Source: Phaeobacter italicus (GTDB lineage: Bacteria > Pseudomonadota > Alphaproteobacteria > Rhodobacterales > Rhodobacteraceae). Taken from it: DNA of 64,000 nucleotides. The notes under the pieces are model-generated. The model made no database searches. It saw only the letters and a program-made list of their open reading frames with translations, and was not told the origin of the DNA. The translations under genes were made by a program, and so were the position numbers. The stretch spans positions 186,001-250,000 of the forward strand of contig NZ_CVRM01000022.1 in the NCBI RefSeq assembly GCF_001258055.1, read 5' to 3'. This document shows, piece by piece, positions 8,613-17,555 of this stretch (position 1 is its first letter; each line of letters starts with the position of its first letter).

Positions 8613-9076
8613 GCTTTTGCTTTGCCCTGCTTGAACGGAGCCATGCCAGCGCGGGCCAGTTCATCCGCGCGTTCGTTTTCGGGGTGACCCGCGTGACCCT
8701 TGACCCACTCCCATGTCACGGTGTGGCGTCGCTGCGCCTCATCCAGGCGCTGCCACAGCTCGACATTCTTGACGGGTTTCTTGGAGGCTGTTTTCCATCC
8801 GTTGCGCTTCCAGCCGTGGATCCAACCGGTCACGCCGTTCTTCACATACGCGGAATCGGTGACAACCGTGATGGTCGAGGGACGGGCGAGGCTTTCCAGC
8901 GCATGGATGGCTGCCAGCAACTCCATGCGGTTGTTGGTCGTCTCTGCTTCGCCGCCCTTCAGCTCTTTTTCCTTGATCACGGTGTCGCCATCCATCGCGC
9001 GCAGCAGGGCGCCCCAACCACCGGGGCCGGGGTTGCCGGAACAGGCACCGTCCGTGTAGGCAAACAGCTCAGCCAT
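8609..9076 (-). CDS. rnhA: Ribonuclease HI
   Basis: A 155-residue endonuclease that degrades the RNA strand of RNA-DNA hybrids. The DEDD residues are visible: Asp in [16 protein letters not shown], Glu in [10 protein letters not shown], Asp in VVTDSAYV and Asp in [10 protein letters not shown], with [11 protein letters not shown] carrying the active-site histidine loop. ATG 9076 ([10 protein letters not shown]) fits the family length. An in-frame upstream extension would run back through the methyltransferase gene. The start lies eight bases inside the end of the upstream methyltransferase gene, and the stop overlaps the next start by ATGA. Confidence 0.95.
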   Translation of the reverse strand: MAELFAYTDGACSGNPGPGGWGALLRAMDGDTVIKEKELKGGEAETTNNRMELLAAIHALESLARPSTITVVTDSAYVKNGVTGWIHGWKRNGWKTASKKPVKNVELWQRLDEAQRRHTVTWEWVKGHAGHPENERADELARAGMAPFKQGKAKA

Positions 9077-9668
9077 GGCAGGCCACCGAAATCCAGCGGG
9101 CGACAGAGCCGTCCAGCCCGGTGCTTTCGCCTGTGGTGCTGTTGGTCGGGGCAAAGCCCGCAGCGCGCAGCAGATCCGTCAATTCATCTTCCTCGTAATA
9201 GGTGTAAAGCCGCCCGATGGCGTCTCGGGCTTCGCCCTTACCGAGCTTCAGCGCAATGTAAAAGGGCCCACCTGCTCGCAATGCCTGCCGAATGGCGCGC
9301 AAGTGGCGCGGGAAATCCAGCCGGGGGGCATGCAGCAGGCTGAAATTGGCCCAAACACCATCGAACAGATCTGTGCCCGATATGTCGTCAAAGCTGCCTT
9401 GCCGCGTTTCGACGCCTGCGTGGTCCTTGGCGAGGGCGAGCATTTTTTCTGAGGGGTCCATCGCAAGCGGCCGTAACCCGGCCGATGCCATGACAGCGCT
9501 TGATGTGCCAGGACCACAGCCCAAGTCCAGGACATGGCCGTTTTCGCGACATGCAGAGATGAACGCCGCCAACCTGGGATCTTTTCGCAAGTGATCGGTA
9601 TTCTGCGCGGCGTAGTCGGCTGCGCGGGTGTTGTAGATCTGGAGCGTTTTTGGATCTGGGCCGCTCAT
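9069..9668 (-). CDS. Class I SAM-dependent methyltransferase
   Basis: A 199-residue Rossmann-fold methyltransferase: motif [13 protein letters not shown] at 47-58, an acidic residue after strand 2 ([11 protein letters not shown]), the motif IV region [11 protein letters not shown] and [11 protein letters not shown]. The sequence reads like small soluble methyltransferases of the UbiE/Methyltransf_25 type; the substrate cannot be read from the sequence. Its start overlaps the stop of the DUF3429 gene (ATGA, 9665-9668) and its end overlaps the rnhA start, so it sits inside a translationally coupled chain. Confidence 0.85.
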   Translation of the reverse strand: MSGPDPKTLQIYNTRAADYAAQNTDHLRKDPRLAAFISACRENGHVLDLGCGPGTSSAVMASAGLRPLAMDPSEKMLALAKDHAGVETRQGSFDDISGTDLFDGVWANFSLLHAPRLDFPRHLRAIRQALRAGGPFYIALKLGKGEARDAIGRLYTYYEEDELTDLLRAAGFAPTNSTTGESTGLDGSVARWISVACHG

Positions 9669-10117
9669 AGGTAGACGCCGATCGCGAGGCAGGAAATCAC
9701 AATCGCCGTCAGCAGCAGGCGCAGACGCATCCACCAGCCGGGGGTCAGGCCCCACATGTGAAAGGCATAGTCCAGCAGCAGAAGGCCGGCAAACCCATAG
9801 ATCAGGTTGATCCCTGCGCTTGTTGGCCCGCCGCCCGTCATGAAAAACGCCCACAAGGCAGGGATCACCGAAAGCGCATAGCCCATTGTCGCCCGCAGGC
9901 CGGAGGTTTTGGTGGCGAACCCCCACAGAACCCCGGACATGAAACTGAGGATCACAGAGCCATAAAAAAGCTGAATATAAGGGCCGACAAAGCGGGGGCC
10001 CAGGTGCGTGGCGCCCCAGGCCTGAAGGTTTGGCATATGGGTGGTCAATGCGCCCCAGACAAAGGGGATGAGGCCGGCCAGACCCAAGACAAGCGGGGCA
10101 GGGGGGATCTTGGTCAT
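9665..10117 (-). CDS. DUF3429 membrane protein
   Basis: A 150-residue inner-membrane protein with about five hydrophobic segments. It reads LGLAGLIPFVWGAL near the N-terminus, LFYGSVILSFMSGVLWGFA in the second helix and LGLTPGWWMRLRL-type text near the end, which match the DUF3429 (TMEM69-like) family. No catalytic signature is present and the function is unknown. ATG 10117 overlaps the LysE-family stop by four bases. The in-frame extension to 10183 lies inside that gene and is not used. Confidence 0.8.
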   Translation of the reverse strand: MTKIPPAPLVLGLAGLIPFVWGALTTHMPNLQAWGATHLGPRFVGPYIQLFYGSVILSFMSGVLWGFATKTSGLRATMGYALSVIPALWAFFMTGGGPTSAGINLIYGFAGLLLLDYAFHMWGLTPGWWMRLRLLLTAIVISCLAIGVYL

Positions 10118-10731
10118 GCGCGCTCCATTGCAAGGCGGGCAGCAAGCGCGCCAAAGAGCGCAGCAAAGCTCCGGTTGAGCCATTTTATCACTGTGTCCGA
10201 CCCTAAAATCATGCGACGCGCCTGGGCCGCAAACAACCCGTAGAGGACAAAAACAGCAAACGTCATAGCCATGAATATGCCCCCAAGCAGGACCATTTCT
10301 TGCGTTGCCGCATCCGGCGCACCTGACAGAAAGGGCGGCAGCAACGCCAGGAAGAACACAGAGAGTTTGGGGTTCAAGACATTGATGAGCGCCCCGCGTT
10401 TGGCGATTTTGATGCCCCCGTCCTGGGCGCGCCTCTCAGCAGAGAGGGAGAGCGCCCCATCAGATCTCAGCATCTGCCAGGCAAGGTACAACAGATACAG
10501 GACACCTGCGATTTTGACCGCCTGAAACAGAACGGCGGACGTATGCAGAACTGCGGCCAGTCCCAATGTGGCTGCAGCCAAATGCGGGACGATCCCTGCT
10601 GTACAACCCAAGGCCGCCCATATCGCGGCGCGCCGTCCCTGACCAAGGCCAAGCGCAATCGTGTACAAAACCCCGGTGCCGGGCGCGAGAACAACGACAA
10701 ATGCCGTCAGGAGAAACTGCACTGAAATCAA
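10114..10731 (-). CDS. LysE/RhtB family amino-acid exporter
   Basis: A 205-residue polytopic inner-membrane protein. LAPGTGVLYTIALGLGQGRR near the N-terminus, GALINVLNPKLSVFFLALLPPF in the middle and six hydrophobic helices are typical of the LysE/RhtB exporters. The substrate cannot be told. The only start that keeps the first helix is TTG 10731, with AAGGA nine bases upstream; a GTG three codons in is the alternative. It is the first gene of a five-gene minus operon in which each gene overlaps the next by 4-8 bases. Confidence 0.88.
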   Translation of the reverse strand: MISVQFLLTAFVVVLAPGTGVLYTIALGLGQGRRAAIWAALGCTAGIVPHLAAATLGLAAVLHTSAVLFQAVKIAGVLYLLYLAWQMLRSDGALSLSAERRAQDGGIKIAKRGALINVLNPKLSVFFLALLPPFLSGAPDAATQEMVLLGGIFMAMTFAVFVLYGLFAAQARRMILGSDTVIKWLNRSFAALFGALAARLAMERA

Positions 10732-10799
10732 ATGACCAAATCCTTTTTGCCCTGCCTAACGAGGGCAAGGGTAGTGGGCTGCCAGTCAGTTGCAAGATA

Positions 10800-10834
10800 A
10801 ACAAAACCCGCAGACGGGGAATGTGGCTGCGGGT
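10800..10834 (-). terminator. Intrinsic terminator of ispH
   Basis: The 8-bp stem ACCCGCAG/CTGCGGGT (10806-10813 with 10827-10834) is followed on the minus strand by TTTTGTTT, shortly after the ispH stop. Confidence 0.85.
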
Positions 10835-10851
10835 CTTGATGGTTGGGCGGT

Positions 10852-11802
10852 TCAGGCTGGTGTGCGTAGAACGCGGGGGACTTTGAACTCCACCCGCTCA
10901 ATCGCGGTCTCAACAAGTTCGACGGTAACATCATAGCGTTCGCGGAACGCGTCGATGACCTCGTTCACGAGCAGTTCCGGCGCGGACGCCCCGGCGGTGA
11001 TGGCGACCGAAGAGATCCCTTCCAATGCGCGCCAGTCGATATTCTCCGCCCGTTGCACCAACTGTGCATACTGGCAGCCCGCTTTTGCGCCGACCTCGAC
11101 AAGACGCTTGGAGTTCGACGAATTGGGGGCGCCCACCACGAGCAGGGCATCCGCCTTGGGGGCTACTTCCTTCACGGCTTCCTGACGGTTCGTCGTGGCA
11201 TAGCAGATGTCTTCTTTGTGAGGGCCAACAATGTTGGGAAAGCGGGTCTGCAAGGCTGCGACGATGTCCTTGGTGTCATCAACGGACAGCGTTGTCTGGG
11301 TGACATAGGCAAGGTTGTCGGGATCGCGGACGTCTACAGTCGCGACATCATCCGGCGTCTCGACCAGAAGCACCTCGCCATCCGGCAGTTGCCCCATTGT
11401 GCCGATGGTTTCCGGGTGGCCCTTGTGGCCGATCATGATCATCTGCAGACCGTTTTCTGCGTGGCGCTGCGCCTCGATGTGTACTTTTGAAACCAGCGGG
11501 CAGGTGGCATCGACATAAACCATCTGACGGCGATCCGCCTCTGCCGGGACGGATTTAGGGACGCCGTGCGCGGAAAAGATCACCGGCCGGTCATCGGGGC
11601 ACTCATCCAGTTCTTCCACAAAGACGGCGCCTTTGGCCCGCAGGCCATCGACCACATATTTGTTGTGGACGATCTCGTGGCGGACAAAGACAGGTGCGCC
11701 CCATTTTTCGATCGCCATTTCAACGATCTTGATGGCGCGGTCGACACCGGCGCAAAAGCCGCGTGGGGCGGCGAGATAAAGGGTGAGGGCTGGCTTGGTC
11801 AT
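10852..11802 (-). CDS. ispH: 4-hydroxy-3-methylbut-2-enyl diphosphate reductase
   Basis: A 316-residue iron-sulfur enzyme performing the last step of the MEP pathway, HMBPP to IPP and DMAPP. The three cluster cysteines are in APRGFCAGV (Cys17), DATCPLVSK and [11 protein letters not shown]. Also seen are the substrate-binding His residues in [12 protein letters not shown] and FSAHGVP, and the NSSNSKRL and ITAGASAPE motifs. GGAG lies six bases before ATG 11802; a GTG one codon upstream is the alternative. It is monocistronic with its own terminator. The pathway supplies quinone side chains and carotenoids. Confidence 0.97.
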   Translation of the reverse strand: MTKPALTLYLAAPRGFCAGVDRAIKIVEMAIEKWGAPVFVRHEIVHNKYVVDGLRAKGAVFVEELDECPDDRPVIFSAHGVPKSVPAEADRRQMVYVDATCPLVSKVHIEAQRHAENGLQMIMIGHKGHPETIGTMGQLPDGEVLLVETPDDVATVDVRDPDNLAYVTQTTLSVDDTKDIVAALQTRFPNIVGPHKEDICYATTNRQEAVKEVAPKADALLVVGAPNSSNSKRLVEVGAKAGCQYAQLVQRAENIDWRALEGISSVAITAGASAPELLVNEVIDAFRERYDVTVELVETAIERVEFKVPRVLRTPA

Positions 11803-11949
11803 CACGGTCTCCTTGCCGCTCAGAGCTAGGGCTTTCTGTGGTCAAGGTCCAGACCCGTGACAGGGTTGCACGTAGGTTTCAGACCAAGCCGTCACAGGCG
11901 GTTGGTTCATGGCGGGCGTTGGCCTGGTGGCGCGAGGATCGGAACAACA

Positions 11950-11988
11950 AAGACCCGCAGCGCGATATCCCATCGTGCTACGGGTCTT
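11950..11988 (-). terminator. Intrinsic terminator of the NYN-domain gene
   Basis: A 12-bp stem (11950-11961 with 11977-11988, one T-G wobble) is followed on the minus strand by TTGTTG. It lies downstream of the gene ending at 12031 and upstream of ispH. Confidence 0.7.
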
Positions 11989-12030
11989 GGTCCGAAGTCA
12001 GATCGCGCATAATGGCGCGCCTGCCTTGTG

Positions 12031-12600
12031 TCAGCCGTTGGCAGCAGACACGGGGCGCGGTTCACCCTGTTCGCGCGGAGGACGGCCAATCACGTCCTTC
12101 AGCTCTTCCAGTTCGATGAAGTTGTCGGCCTGGCGGCGCAGCTCATCCGAAATCATGGGGGGCTGGCTGCGGATGGTCGATACAACCGAAACGCGCACGC
12201 CCTGACGCTGCAGGCTTTCGACCAGTGGGCGGAAATCACCATCACCGGAGAACAGCACGATGTGGTCGACACGCGGTGCAAGTTCCATGGCATCGACTGT
12301 CAGTTCGATGTCCATGTTGCCCTTCACTTTGCGACGGCCCATGCTGTCGGTGTATTCCTTGGCCGGTTTGGTGACCATGGTAAAGCCATTGTAGTGCAGC
12401 CAATCCACCAGGGGGCGGATTGGGGAGTACTCATCGTTTTCCAGCAGAGCAGTATAATAAAACGCCCGCAGCAATTTCCCCCGGCGCATGAATTCCTGCC
12501 GGAGCAATTTGTAATCGATGTCAAAGCCAAGCGCCTTTGCGGCGGCATATAGGTTTGATCCATCGATGAACAGCGCGAGCCGTTCGTCCTTGTAAAACAT
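12031..12600 (-). CDS. NYN domain protein (LabA/DUF88 family)
   Basis: A 189-residue PIN-like NYN-domain protein. LALFIDGSNLYAAAK holds the first conserved acidic residue, KGNMDIELTVDAME the middle ones and HIVLFSGDGDFRPLVESL the last, so the acidic metal-binding set of the fold appears complete. A single-strand-specific ribonuclease activity is likely but not shown. The C-terminal tail (IGRPPREQGEPRP) is proline-rich and probably disordered. AGAAGG precedes ATG 12600 at about 11 bases; a TTG one codon upstream is possible. It is monocistronic and divergent from folK. Confidence 0.88.
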   Translation of the reverse strand: MFYKDERLALFIDGSNLYAAAKALGFDIDYKLLRQEFMRRGKLLRAFYYTALLENDEYSPIRPLVDWLHYNGFTMVTKPAKEYTDSMGRRKVKGNMDIELTVDAMELAPRVDHIVLFSGDGDFRPLVESLQRQGVRVSVVSTIRSQPPMISDELRRQADNFIELEELKDVIGRPPREQGEPRPVSAANG

Positions 12601-12692
12601 CAACAGTGTCCTTCTGGCATATCCGTTTCAACAGTGAAGTCCGTGAGTGAATGCTGAAATGTGTCGAAACGGGTGGACTTAATGTAGGTTAT

Positions 12693-12723
12693 TTGACATT
12701 TGCCGCAAGTGGACCGGGATTAA
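12693..12723 (+). promoter_or_regulatory. Possible folK promoter
   Basis: A perfect TTGACA (12693-12698) lies upstream of folK. The only -10-like candidate is GATTAA (12718-12723), at a long 19-base spacing. The -35 match is good and the -10 is poor, so this is only a candidate. Confidence 0.3.
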
Positions 12724-12738
12724 GAAACGGGGTGAAAA

Positions 12739-13308
12739 ATGACCGAAATTCGGTCAAAAGCACTGGTTGCCTTGGGGGGAAACCTGCCTATTGGCGAACA
12801 GTCAGTGGTGCACTCTCTTATAGGTGCGATTGCGCAGTTGTGCGAATCACGCACGCGGCTTTTGGCCGTGTCGCGGTTTTATCAGACGCCTTGCTTCCCC
12901 GCGGGGGCCGGTCCTGACTATGTAAATGCCGCCATCGCGGTGGAGACGGATCTGGACCCGGGCACCCTGTTAGAACGCCTGCACGAGATCGAGGCGGATT
13001 ATGCCCGTCGCCGGACCCAGCGTTGGGGGATGCGCACCCTTGATCTTGATCTGCTGGCTTATGGGAACCTGATCCACCCGGATCAAGCGACCTTTGAGCG
13101 GTGGAAGGATCTGCCGTTGGAGCAGCAGATGCGGGATGCGCCGGGGCAGATGCTCCTGCCACATCCAAGGATGCAGGACCGTGGCTTTGTGCTGGTTCCA
13201 CTTGCGGATATCGCCCCTGATTGGCGCCATCCGATTCTTGACCGGACCGTTCGTCAGATGCGCGATGCGCTGCCAAAAACGGATTTGTCCGAGATTTCCC
13301 CGATTTGA
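12739..13308 (+). CDS. folK: 2-amino-4-hydroxy-6-hydroxymethyldihydropteridine pyrophosphokinase
   Basis: A 189-residue HPPK of folate synthesis that transfers pyrophosphate from ATP to the pterin. Conserved text: ALVALGGNL near residue 8, SRFYQTPCFPAGAGPDYVNAA (the loop around 45-65), RRTQRWGMRTLDLDLLAYG (the Arg/Trp and DxD metal site) and LLPHPRMQDRGFVLVPLADIAP. A short insertion around residues 118-133, rich in Trp, Glu and Gln, separates the DLDLL and PHPR motifs and is longer than in E. coli FolK. GGGGTGAAAA precedes the ATG. It stands upstream of rpoZ with its own promoter region. Confidence 0.93.
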   Translation: MTEIRSKALVALGGNLPIGEQSVVHSLIGAIAQLCESRTRLLAVSRFYQTPCFPAGAGPDYVNAAIAVETDLDPGTLLERLHEIEADYARRRTQRWGMRTLDLDLLAYGNLIHPDQATFERWKDLPLEQQMRDAPGQMLLPHPRMQDRGFVLVPLADIAPDWRHPILDRTVRQMRDALPKTDLSEISPI

Positions 13309-13333
13309 ACCGGCAATGCGTCCTATTCGGCGC

Positions 13334-13362
13334 TTGTCAAGAGAAAGCTTTGGTTTTAGAAG
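13334..13362 (+). promoter_or_regulatory. Probable rpoZ promoter
   Basis: TTGTCA (13334-13339), a 17-base spacer and TAGAAG (13357-13362) give a sigma70-like promoter 38 bases before the rpoZ start. Confidence 0.5.
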
Positions 13363-13400
13363 TCTCCCTTCTGGACCCATTTTGATTTGGAGAGTCGCCC

Positions 13401-13754
13401 ATGGCCCGTGTGACGGTTGAAGACTGCGTAGACAAGGTTCCCAACCGGTTTGAGCTGGTAATGCTCGCCGCGCACCGTGCACGCGAGATCTCGGCTGGCG
13501 CTGCGCTGACCGTTGATCGTGACAACGACAAGAACCCTGTCGTGTCCCTGCGCGAAATCGCCGAAGAAACTCAGAGCGCCGACTCCCTGCGCGAGCGCCT
13601 GATCGAGAGCAACCAGTCCCAGATCGAAGTTGACGAGCCGGAAGAAGATTCCATGGCTCTCCTGATGGGTGCTGACAACGACAAGCCGGCAGCAGACGAC
13701 ATGTCGGAAGAAAAACTGCTGCGCGCGCTCATGGAGGCCCAGGGCCAGGGCTGA
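13401..13754 (+). CDS. rpoZ: RNA polymerase omega subunit
   Basis: A 117-residue omega subunit that binds the C-terminal region of the beta-prime subunit and helps polymerase assembly. [19 protein letters not shown] is the canonical alphaproteobacterial opening, followed by [16 protein letters not shown], and [11 protein letters not shown] at about residues 50-60. The acidic C-terminal tail ([22 protein letters not shown]) is longer than in E. coli and common in this group. TTTGGAGAG lies eight bases before the ATG. It is followed by rsh at 42 bases, the usual rpoZ-spoT linkage; ppGpp also binds at the omega/beta-prime interface in proteobacteria. Confidence 0.96.
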   Translation: MARVTVEDCVDKVPNRFELVMLAAHRAREISAGAALTVDRDNDKNPVVSLREIAEETQSADSLRERLIESNQSQIEVDEPEEDSMALLMGADNDKPAADDMSEEKLLRALMEAQGQG

Positions 13755-13795
13755 GATAACGCTCGACATAACTGAATGAAGGCTGCGGACCGGAA

Positions 13796-15928
13796 ATGAT
13801 ATCACCAGAAGACCTGATTGCTCTGGTCCGCAACTACAATCCAAAGACCAATGCGGACAGGATCGCCGATGCCTATGACTTCGGTGAACAGATGCATGAA
13901 GGCCAGTTCCGCCATTCTGGCGAACCTTACTTCACCCATCCCGTCGCTGTGGCCGCCATCCTGACAGAACAGCGCTTGGATGATGCGACTATCATCACCG
14001 CTCTTCTTCACGACACCATCGAAGACACAAAAGCGTCCTATGACGAAATCGCGTCCCGCTTTGGCGGCGAGGTGGCGATGTTGGTTGATGGTGTCACCAA
14101 ACTGACCAACCTTCAGCTAAGCAGTCGCGAAACCAAGCAGGCCGAGAACTTTCGCAAGTTGTTCATGGCCATGTCCAAAGACCTGCGAGTTATTTTGGTC
14201 AAGCTCGCTGACCGTCTCCACAATATGCGCACGATCAAGGCGATGCGTCCTGACAAACAGGCCCAAAAGGCCCGTGAGACGATGGACATATACGCGCCGC
14301 TCGCCGGTCGCATGGGCATGCAGTGGATGCGCGAAGAGCTGGAAGATCTGGCGTTCCGCGTCCTGAACCCGGAAGGTCGGCAATCGATTATCCGCCGGTT
14401 TGTGACCCTGCAACGTGAGACTGGAGATGTCATCCATCGCATCACCGGGGACATGCGGACCGAGTTGGAGAAGGCCGGCATTGAGGCCGAGGTGTTTGGC
14501 AGAGCCAAGAAACCTTATTCCATCTGGCGCAAGATGCAGGAAAAGGATCAGGGTTTCTCGCGGCTGTCCGACATCTATGGCTTCCGGATCATCACGGCCA
14601 GCGAAGAAGATTGCTACCGTGCGCTAGGTGCGATCCACCAACGTTGGCGGGCGGTGCCGGGGCGGTTCAAAGACTATATCAGCCAGCCGAAATCCAACGG
14701 TTATCGGTCCATCCACACAACCGTTTCCGGCCGCGACGGCAAACGGGTTGAGGTGCAGATCAGAACCCGCCAGATGCATGATGTTGCGGAAACCGGTGTG
14801 GCAGCCCATTGGTCCTATCGCGACGGGATCCGTTCTGAAAATCCGTTTGCGGTTGATCCGGCCAAGTGGATTGCCTCGCTGTCCGAACAGTTTGACGCAG
14901 AGGAAGATCACGACGAGTTCCTCGAAGCGGTCAAGCTGGAGATGTATTCGGACCAGGTTTTCTGCTTCACCCCCAAGGGGGACGTTATCAAGCTGCCCAA
15001 AGGCGCGACCCCGATCGACTACGCCTATGCCATCCATACCCGCATTGGCCACGCCTGTGTCGGGGCCAAGGTTGACGGGATTCGCGTGCCGCTATGGACG
15101 CGGCTGCGCAATGGTCAGTCTGTCGATATCATCATCGCAGAAGGGCAAACACCGCAGGTGAGCTGGCTGGATATCGCAACCACAGGTAAGGCGCGGACGG
15201 CCATCCGCCGCGCCCTGCGTGAGGCGGACCGGGCGCGGTTCGTCAAGCTGGGCCACGAGTTGGCGCGCTCCGCGTTCGAACATGTCGGCCGCAAGGCCAC
15301 GGATAAGGCGCTGGAAACAGCGGCGCGTGCGTTGCGTGTGAGTTCGGTTGATGAGCTGTTGGCGCGGCTTGGGGCCGCGGTTCTGACCGCCCATGACGTC
15401 GTGCAGGCCGTCTATCCAGAACTGACTGCTGATGACAGCGAAGAGGTCTCTCCGCGTCGCGCTGTGATTGGTCTGGAGCCAGGGCAGAGCTTTGAACGCG
15501 CCCAGTGCTGTCAGCCGCTGCCGGGAGAGCGGATCATCGGCATCACCTATAGGGGCCGCGGTGTGGTTGTTCATACAGCGGATTGTAACGCATTGAGCGA
15601 AGTCGAAGATCAGCCCGAACGCTGGGTCGATCTGCACTGGCACAGTGGGACACACCCAGCCGTTTATGGGGTGACGCTTGAACTGACCATCGGCAATGAC
15701 GCAGGTGTGCTGGGACGCATTTGCACATTGATCGGCGAGAAAAAGGCCAATATCTCGGACCTTGAATTTGTGGATCGGAAACCAGACTTTTACCGGCTCA
15801 TGATCAATGTCGAGTTGCGGGATGTGGAACAGCTGCATTCGCTGATGTTGATGTTGGAAGCCGAGAGCGATGTAGCTGCCGTGGCGCGTTTCCGTGACGT
15901 GCCCGAAAGCCGCCCCAAACTAGGGTAG
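13796..15928 (+). CDS. rsh: Bifunctional (p)ppGpp synthetase/hydrolase Rsh
   Basis: A 710-residue RelA/SpoT homologue that makes and degrades (p)ppGpp. The N-terminal HD hydrolase is intact: His48 in FTHPVAV and HDTIED at 72-77. The synthetase domain contains GRAKKPYSIWRKM and RFKDYISQPKSNGYRSIHTTV. TGS follows (VFCFTPKGDVIKLPKGATPIDYAYAIH), then a region with the paired cysteines AQCCQPLPGE, and a C-terminal ACT domain (DAGVLGRICTLIGEKKANIS). All domains of a bifunctional enzyme are present, as expected for the single Rsh of alphaproteobacteria. The ribosome-binding site is weak (ACCGGAA). It is cotranscribed with rpoZ and the DUF2062 gene. Confidence 0.96.
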   Translation: MISPEDLIALVRNYNPKTNADRIADAYDFGEQMHEGQFRHSGEPYFTHPVAVAAILTEQRLDDATIITALLHDTIEDTKASYDEIASRFGGEVAMLVDGVTKLTNLQLSSRETKQAENFRKLFMAMSKDLRVILVKLADRLHNMRTIKAMRPDKQAQKARETMDIYAPLAGRMGMQWMREELEDLAFRVLNPEGRQSIIRRFVTLQRETGDVIHRITGDMRTELEKAGIEAEVFGRAKKPYSIWRKMQEKDQGFSRLSDIYGFRIITASEEDCYRALGAIHQRWRAVPGRFKDYISQPKSNGYRSIHTTVSGRDGKRVEVQIRTRQMHDVAETGVAAHWSYRDGIRSENPFAVDPAKWIASLSEQFDAEEDHDEFLEAVKLEMYSDQVFCFTPKGDVIKLPKGATPIDYAYAIHTRIGHACVGAKVDGIRVPLWTRLRNGQSVDIIIAEGQTPQVSWLDIATTGKARTAIRRALREADRARFVKLGHELARSAFEHVGRKATDKALETAARALRVSSVDELLARLGAAVLTAHDVVQAVYPELTADDSEEVSPRRAVIGLEPGQSFERAQCCQPLPGERIIGITYRGRGVVVHTADCNALSEVEDQPERWVDLHWHSGTHPAVYGVTLELTIGNDAGVLGRICTLIGEKKANISDLEFVDRKPDFYRLMINVELRDVEQLHSLMLMLEAESDVAAVARFRDVPESRPKLG

Positions 15929-15959
15929 CCGTTCAGAGCGATTGGAAGGACGCGAACCT

Positions 15960-16625
15960 TTGGTATTCAGGCGCCGTGATAGACGTCCGCCGCTGCGTGC
16001 GGTTGCGGATTTCCTCTGGCCGCGTGGTGGCTGGGGGCGGGCGTTTCATTACGTCAAACATCGTGTGCGTCGCCTGCCGGATTCGCCGGAACGTATTGCG
16101 CGTGGGGTCTGGGCTGGCGTGTTTACGACCTTTACCCCGTTCTATGGGATGCACTTTGTCGTGGCCGCGATCATCGCCCGGCTGATGAACGGCAACATCC
16201 TCGCAGCGCTCAGTGGAACATTCTTTGGCAACCCGCTGACCTATGTGCCTATTGGTGTGGCCTCTTTGCAGACCGGCCACTGGATCCTCGGAACGGAATT
16301 TGATTCCGAGGTCGATAAATCCCTAGTGGGCAAGTTTCTTGCCGCGGGTGAGGATCTGTTCGACAATCTGGTTGCGCTGGTTTTTGACCGCCCGGCGGAT
16401 TGGCAGGGGCTGACCCTGTTCTACCACGAGGTTTTCTATCCCTATCTCGTAGGGGGCGTGATTCCCGGCATCATCTGCGCCACAGTTTGCTACGTTCTGT
16501 CGGTGCCCCTGATCCGCGCCTATCAGCAGCGGCGTCGCGCCAAGATCAAAGCCAAATTCGAGATCATCAAGAAACGCGCCGCGCTGGATGCGGCAAACGA
16601 CACTGACGGGGCAGGCTCTGCCTGA
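15960..16625 (+). CDS. DUF2062 membrane protein
   Basis: A 221-residue membrane protein of the DUF2062 family: FHYVKHRVRRLPDSPERIARGVWAG, then FTTFTPFYGMHFVVAAIIARL and GTFFGNPLTYVPIG, then a second hydrophobic region YPYLVGGVIPGIICATVCYVL, and a basic C-terminal tail. TTG 15960 (MVFRRRDRRP) is my start, since GGAAGGA lies nine bases upstream and the resulting N-terminus fits the family; an in-frame TTG at 15942 would add six residues. No enzymatic function is known. It lies 31 bases after rsh and probably belongs to the same transcript. Confidence 0.85.
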   Translation: MVFRRRDRRPPLRAVADFLWPRGGWGRAFHYVKHRVRRLPDSPERIARGVWAGVFTTFTPFYGMHFVVAAIIARLMNGNILAALSGTFFGNPLTYVPIGVASLQTGHWILGTEFDSEVDKSLVGKFLAAGEDLFDNLVALVFDRPADWQGLTLFYHEVFYPYLVGGVIPGIICATVCYVLSVPLIRAYQQRRRAKIKAKFEIIKKRAALDAANDTDGAGSA

Positions 16626-16715
16626 TTGGCCGATTATTCGGTGATCCGGGGTTGCTCTTGCCACCGGGGCGCCTAGTGTCTCAGCATCTAATTCTGATTG
16701 AGGGCTTGCAATCCA

Positions 16716-17477
16716 ATGGCACAGACTTCCCTGCAGGACACCACGCTGCGGCTGGGTGTGAACATCGATCACGTGGCAACCGTGCGCAATGCACGCGGTG
16801 GCCAGACGCCCGATCCGGTGAGGGCTGCAAAACTGGCGGAAGAGGCCGGAGCTGATGGCATCACTGCCCATCTGCGAGAAGACCGCCGCCACATCACCGA
16901 CACCGATATCGACGCCCTGATGGAGGCGTTGAATGTCCCGCTCAATTTTGAGATGGCGGCAACCGAGGAAATGCAGAAAATCGCCCTGCGCCACAAGCCG
17001 CATGCGGTTTGCATCGTTCCCGAAAAACGCGAAGAGCGTACCACCGAAGGCGGGCTGGAAGTGGCGCGGGACGAAAACAAACTGGCTCATTTCATCGCGC
17101 CCCTGCGTGATGCGGGGTGCCGGGTGTCGATTTTCATCGCAGCCGATCAGCGCCAGATCGAGGCGGCTCATCGGATCGGGGCGGAGGTGATCGAACTGCA
17201 TACCGGGGCCTATTGTGATGCCCATGCCGAAGGTGACTTCGCCAAGCGCGACGCAGAACTGGCGGCCCTTCGTGAGATGTCCAGCTTTGCCCATTCCCTG
17301 GGGTTGGAGGTGCATGCAGGTCACGGTCTGACCTATGAAACGGTCCAGCCGATCGCAGCCTTCCCTGAGGTGCGCGAGCTGAACATCGGTCATTTCCTGA
17401 TAGGCGAGGCCATTTTCAGGGGGCTGACCCCGGCAATTGCCGAGATGCGCCGCCTGATGGACGACGCCCGCGGTTGA
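16716..17477 (+). CDS. pdxJ: Pyridoxine 5'-phosphate synthase
   Basis: A 253-residue TIM-barrel enzyme that condenses 1-deoxyxylulose 5-phosphate with 3-amino-2-oxopropyl phosphate to pyridoxine 5'-phosphate. [72 protein letters not shown] and [16 protein letters not shown] are all present, with the catalytic Glu and His residues. ATG 16716 with GAGGG upstream is chosen; TTG 16698 would add six residues. In the conserved alphaproteobacterial order acpS follows directly; here a three-gene module intervenes. Confidence 0.96.
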   Translation: MAQTSLQDTTLRLGVNIDHVATVRNARGGQTPDPVRAAKLAEEAGADGITAHLREDRRHITDTDIDALMEALNVPLNFEMAATEEMQKIALRHKPHAVCIVPEKREERTTEGGLEVARDENKLAHFIAPLRDAGCRVSIFIAADQRQIEAAHRIGAEVIELHTGAYCDAHAEGDFAKRDAELAALREMSSFAHSLGLEVHAGHGLTYETVQPIAAFPEVRELNIGHFLIGEAIFRGLTPAIAEMRRLMDDARG

Positions 17478-17497
17478 TCAACCGCAGTCACAACTGA

Positions 17498-17527
17498 TCC
17501 GGGGCCGCCACATGGGAAGGCCCCGGA
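17498..17527. terminator. GC-rich hairpin between convergent pdxJ and the secreted-protein gene
   Basis: A 9-bp perfect stem TCCGGGGCC/GGCCCCGGA (17498-17506 with 17519-17527). A second, perfect 16-bp palindrome covers the pdxJ stop (17470-17485). There is no strong T-tract, so it may be a terminator or a 3'-end stabiliser. Confidence 0.5.
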
Positions 17528-17555
17528 CTTGGATCTCATGAACGCCCGTGTCGTG

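Noticed and set aside
17470-17485. Perfect 16-bp palindrome at the pdxJ stop as a recombination or attachment site.
   Set aside because: It forms part of the 3' hairpin region between convergent genes and has no second copy in the window flanking the inserted module that I could see.
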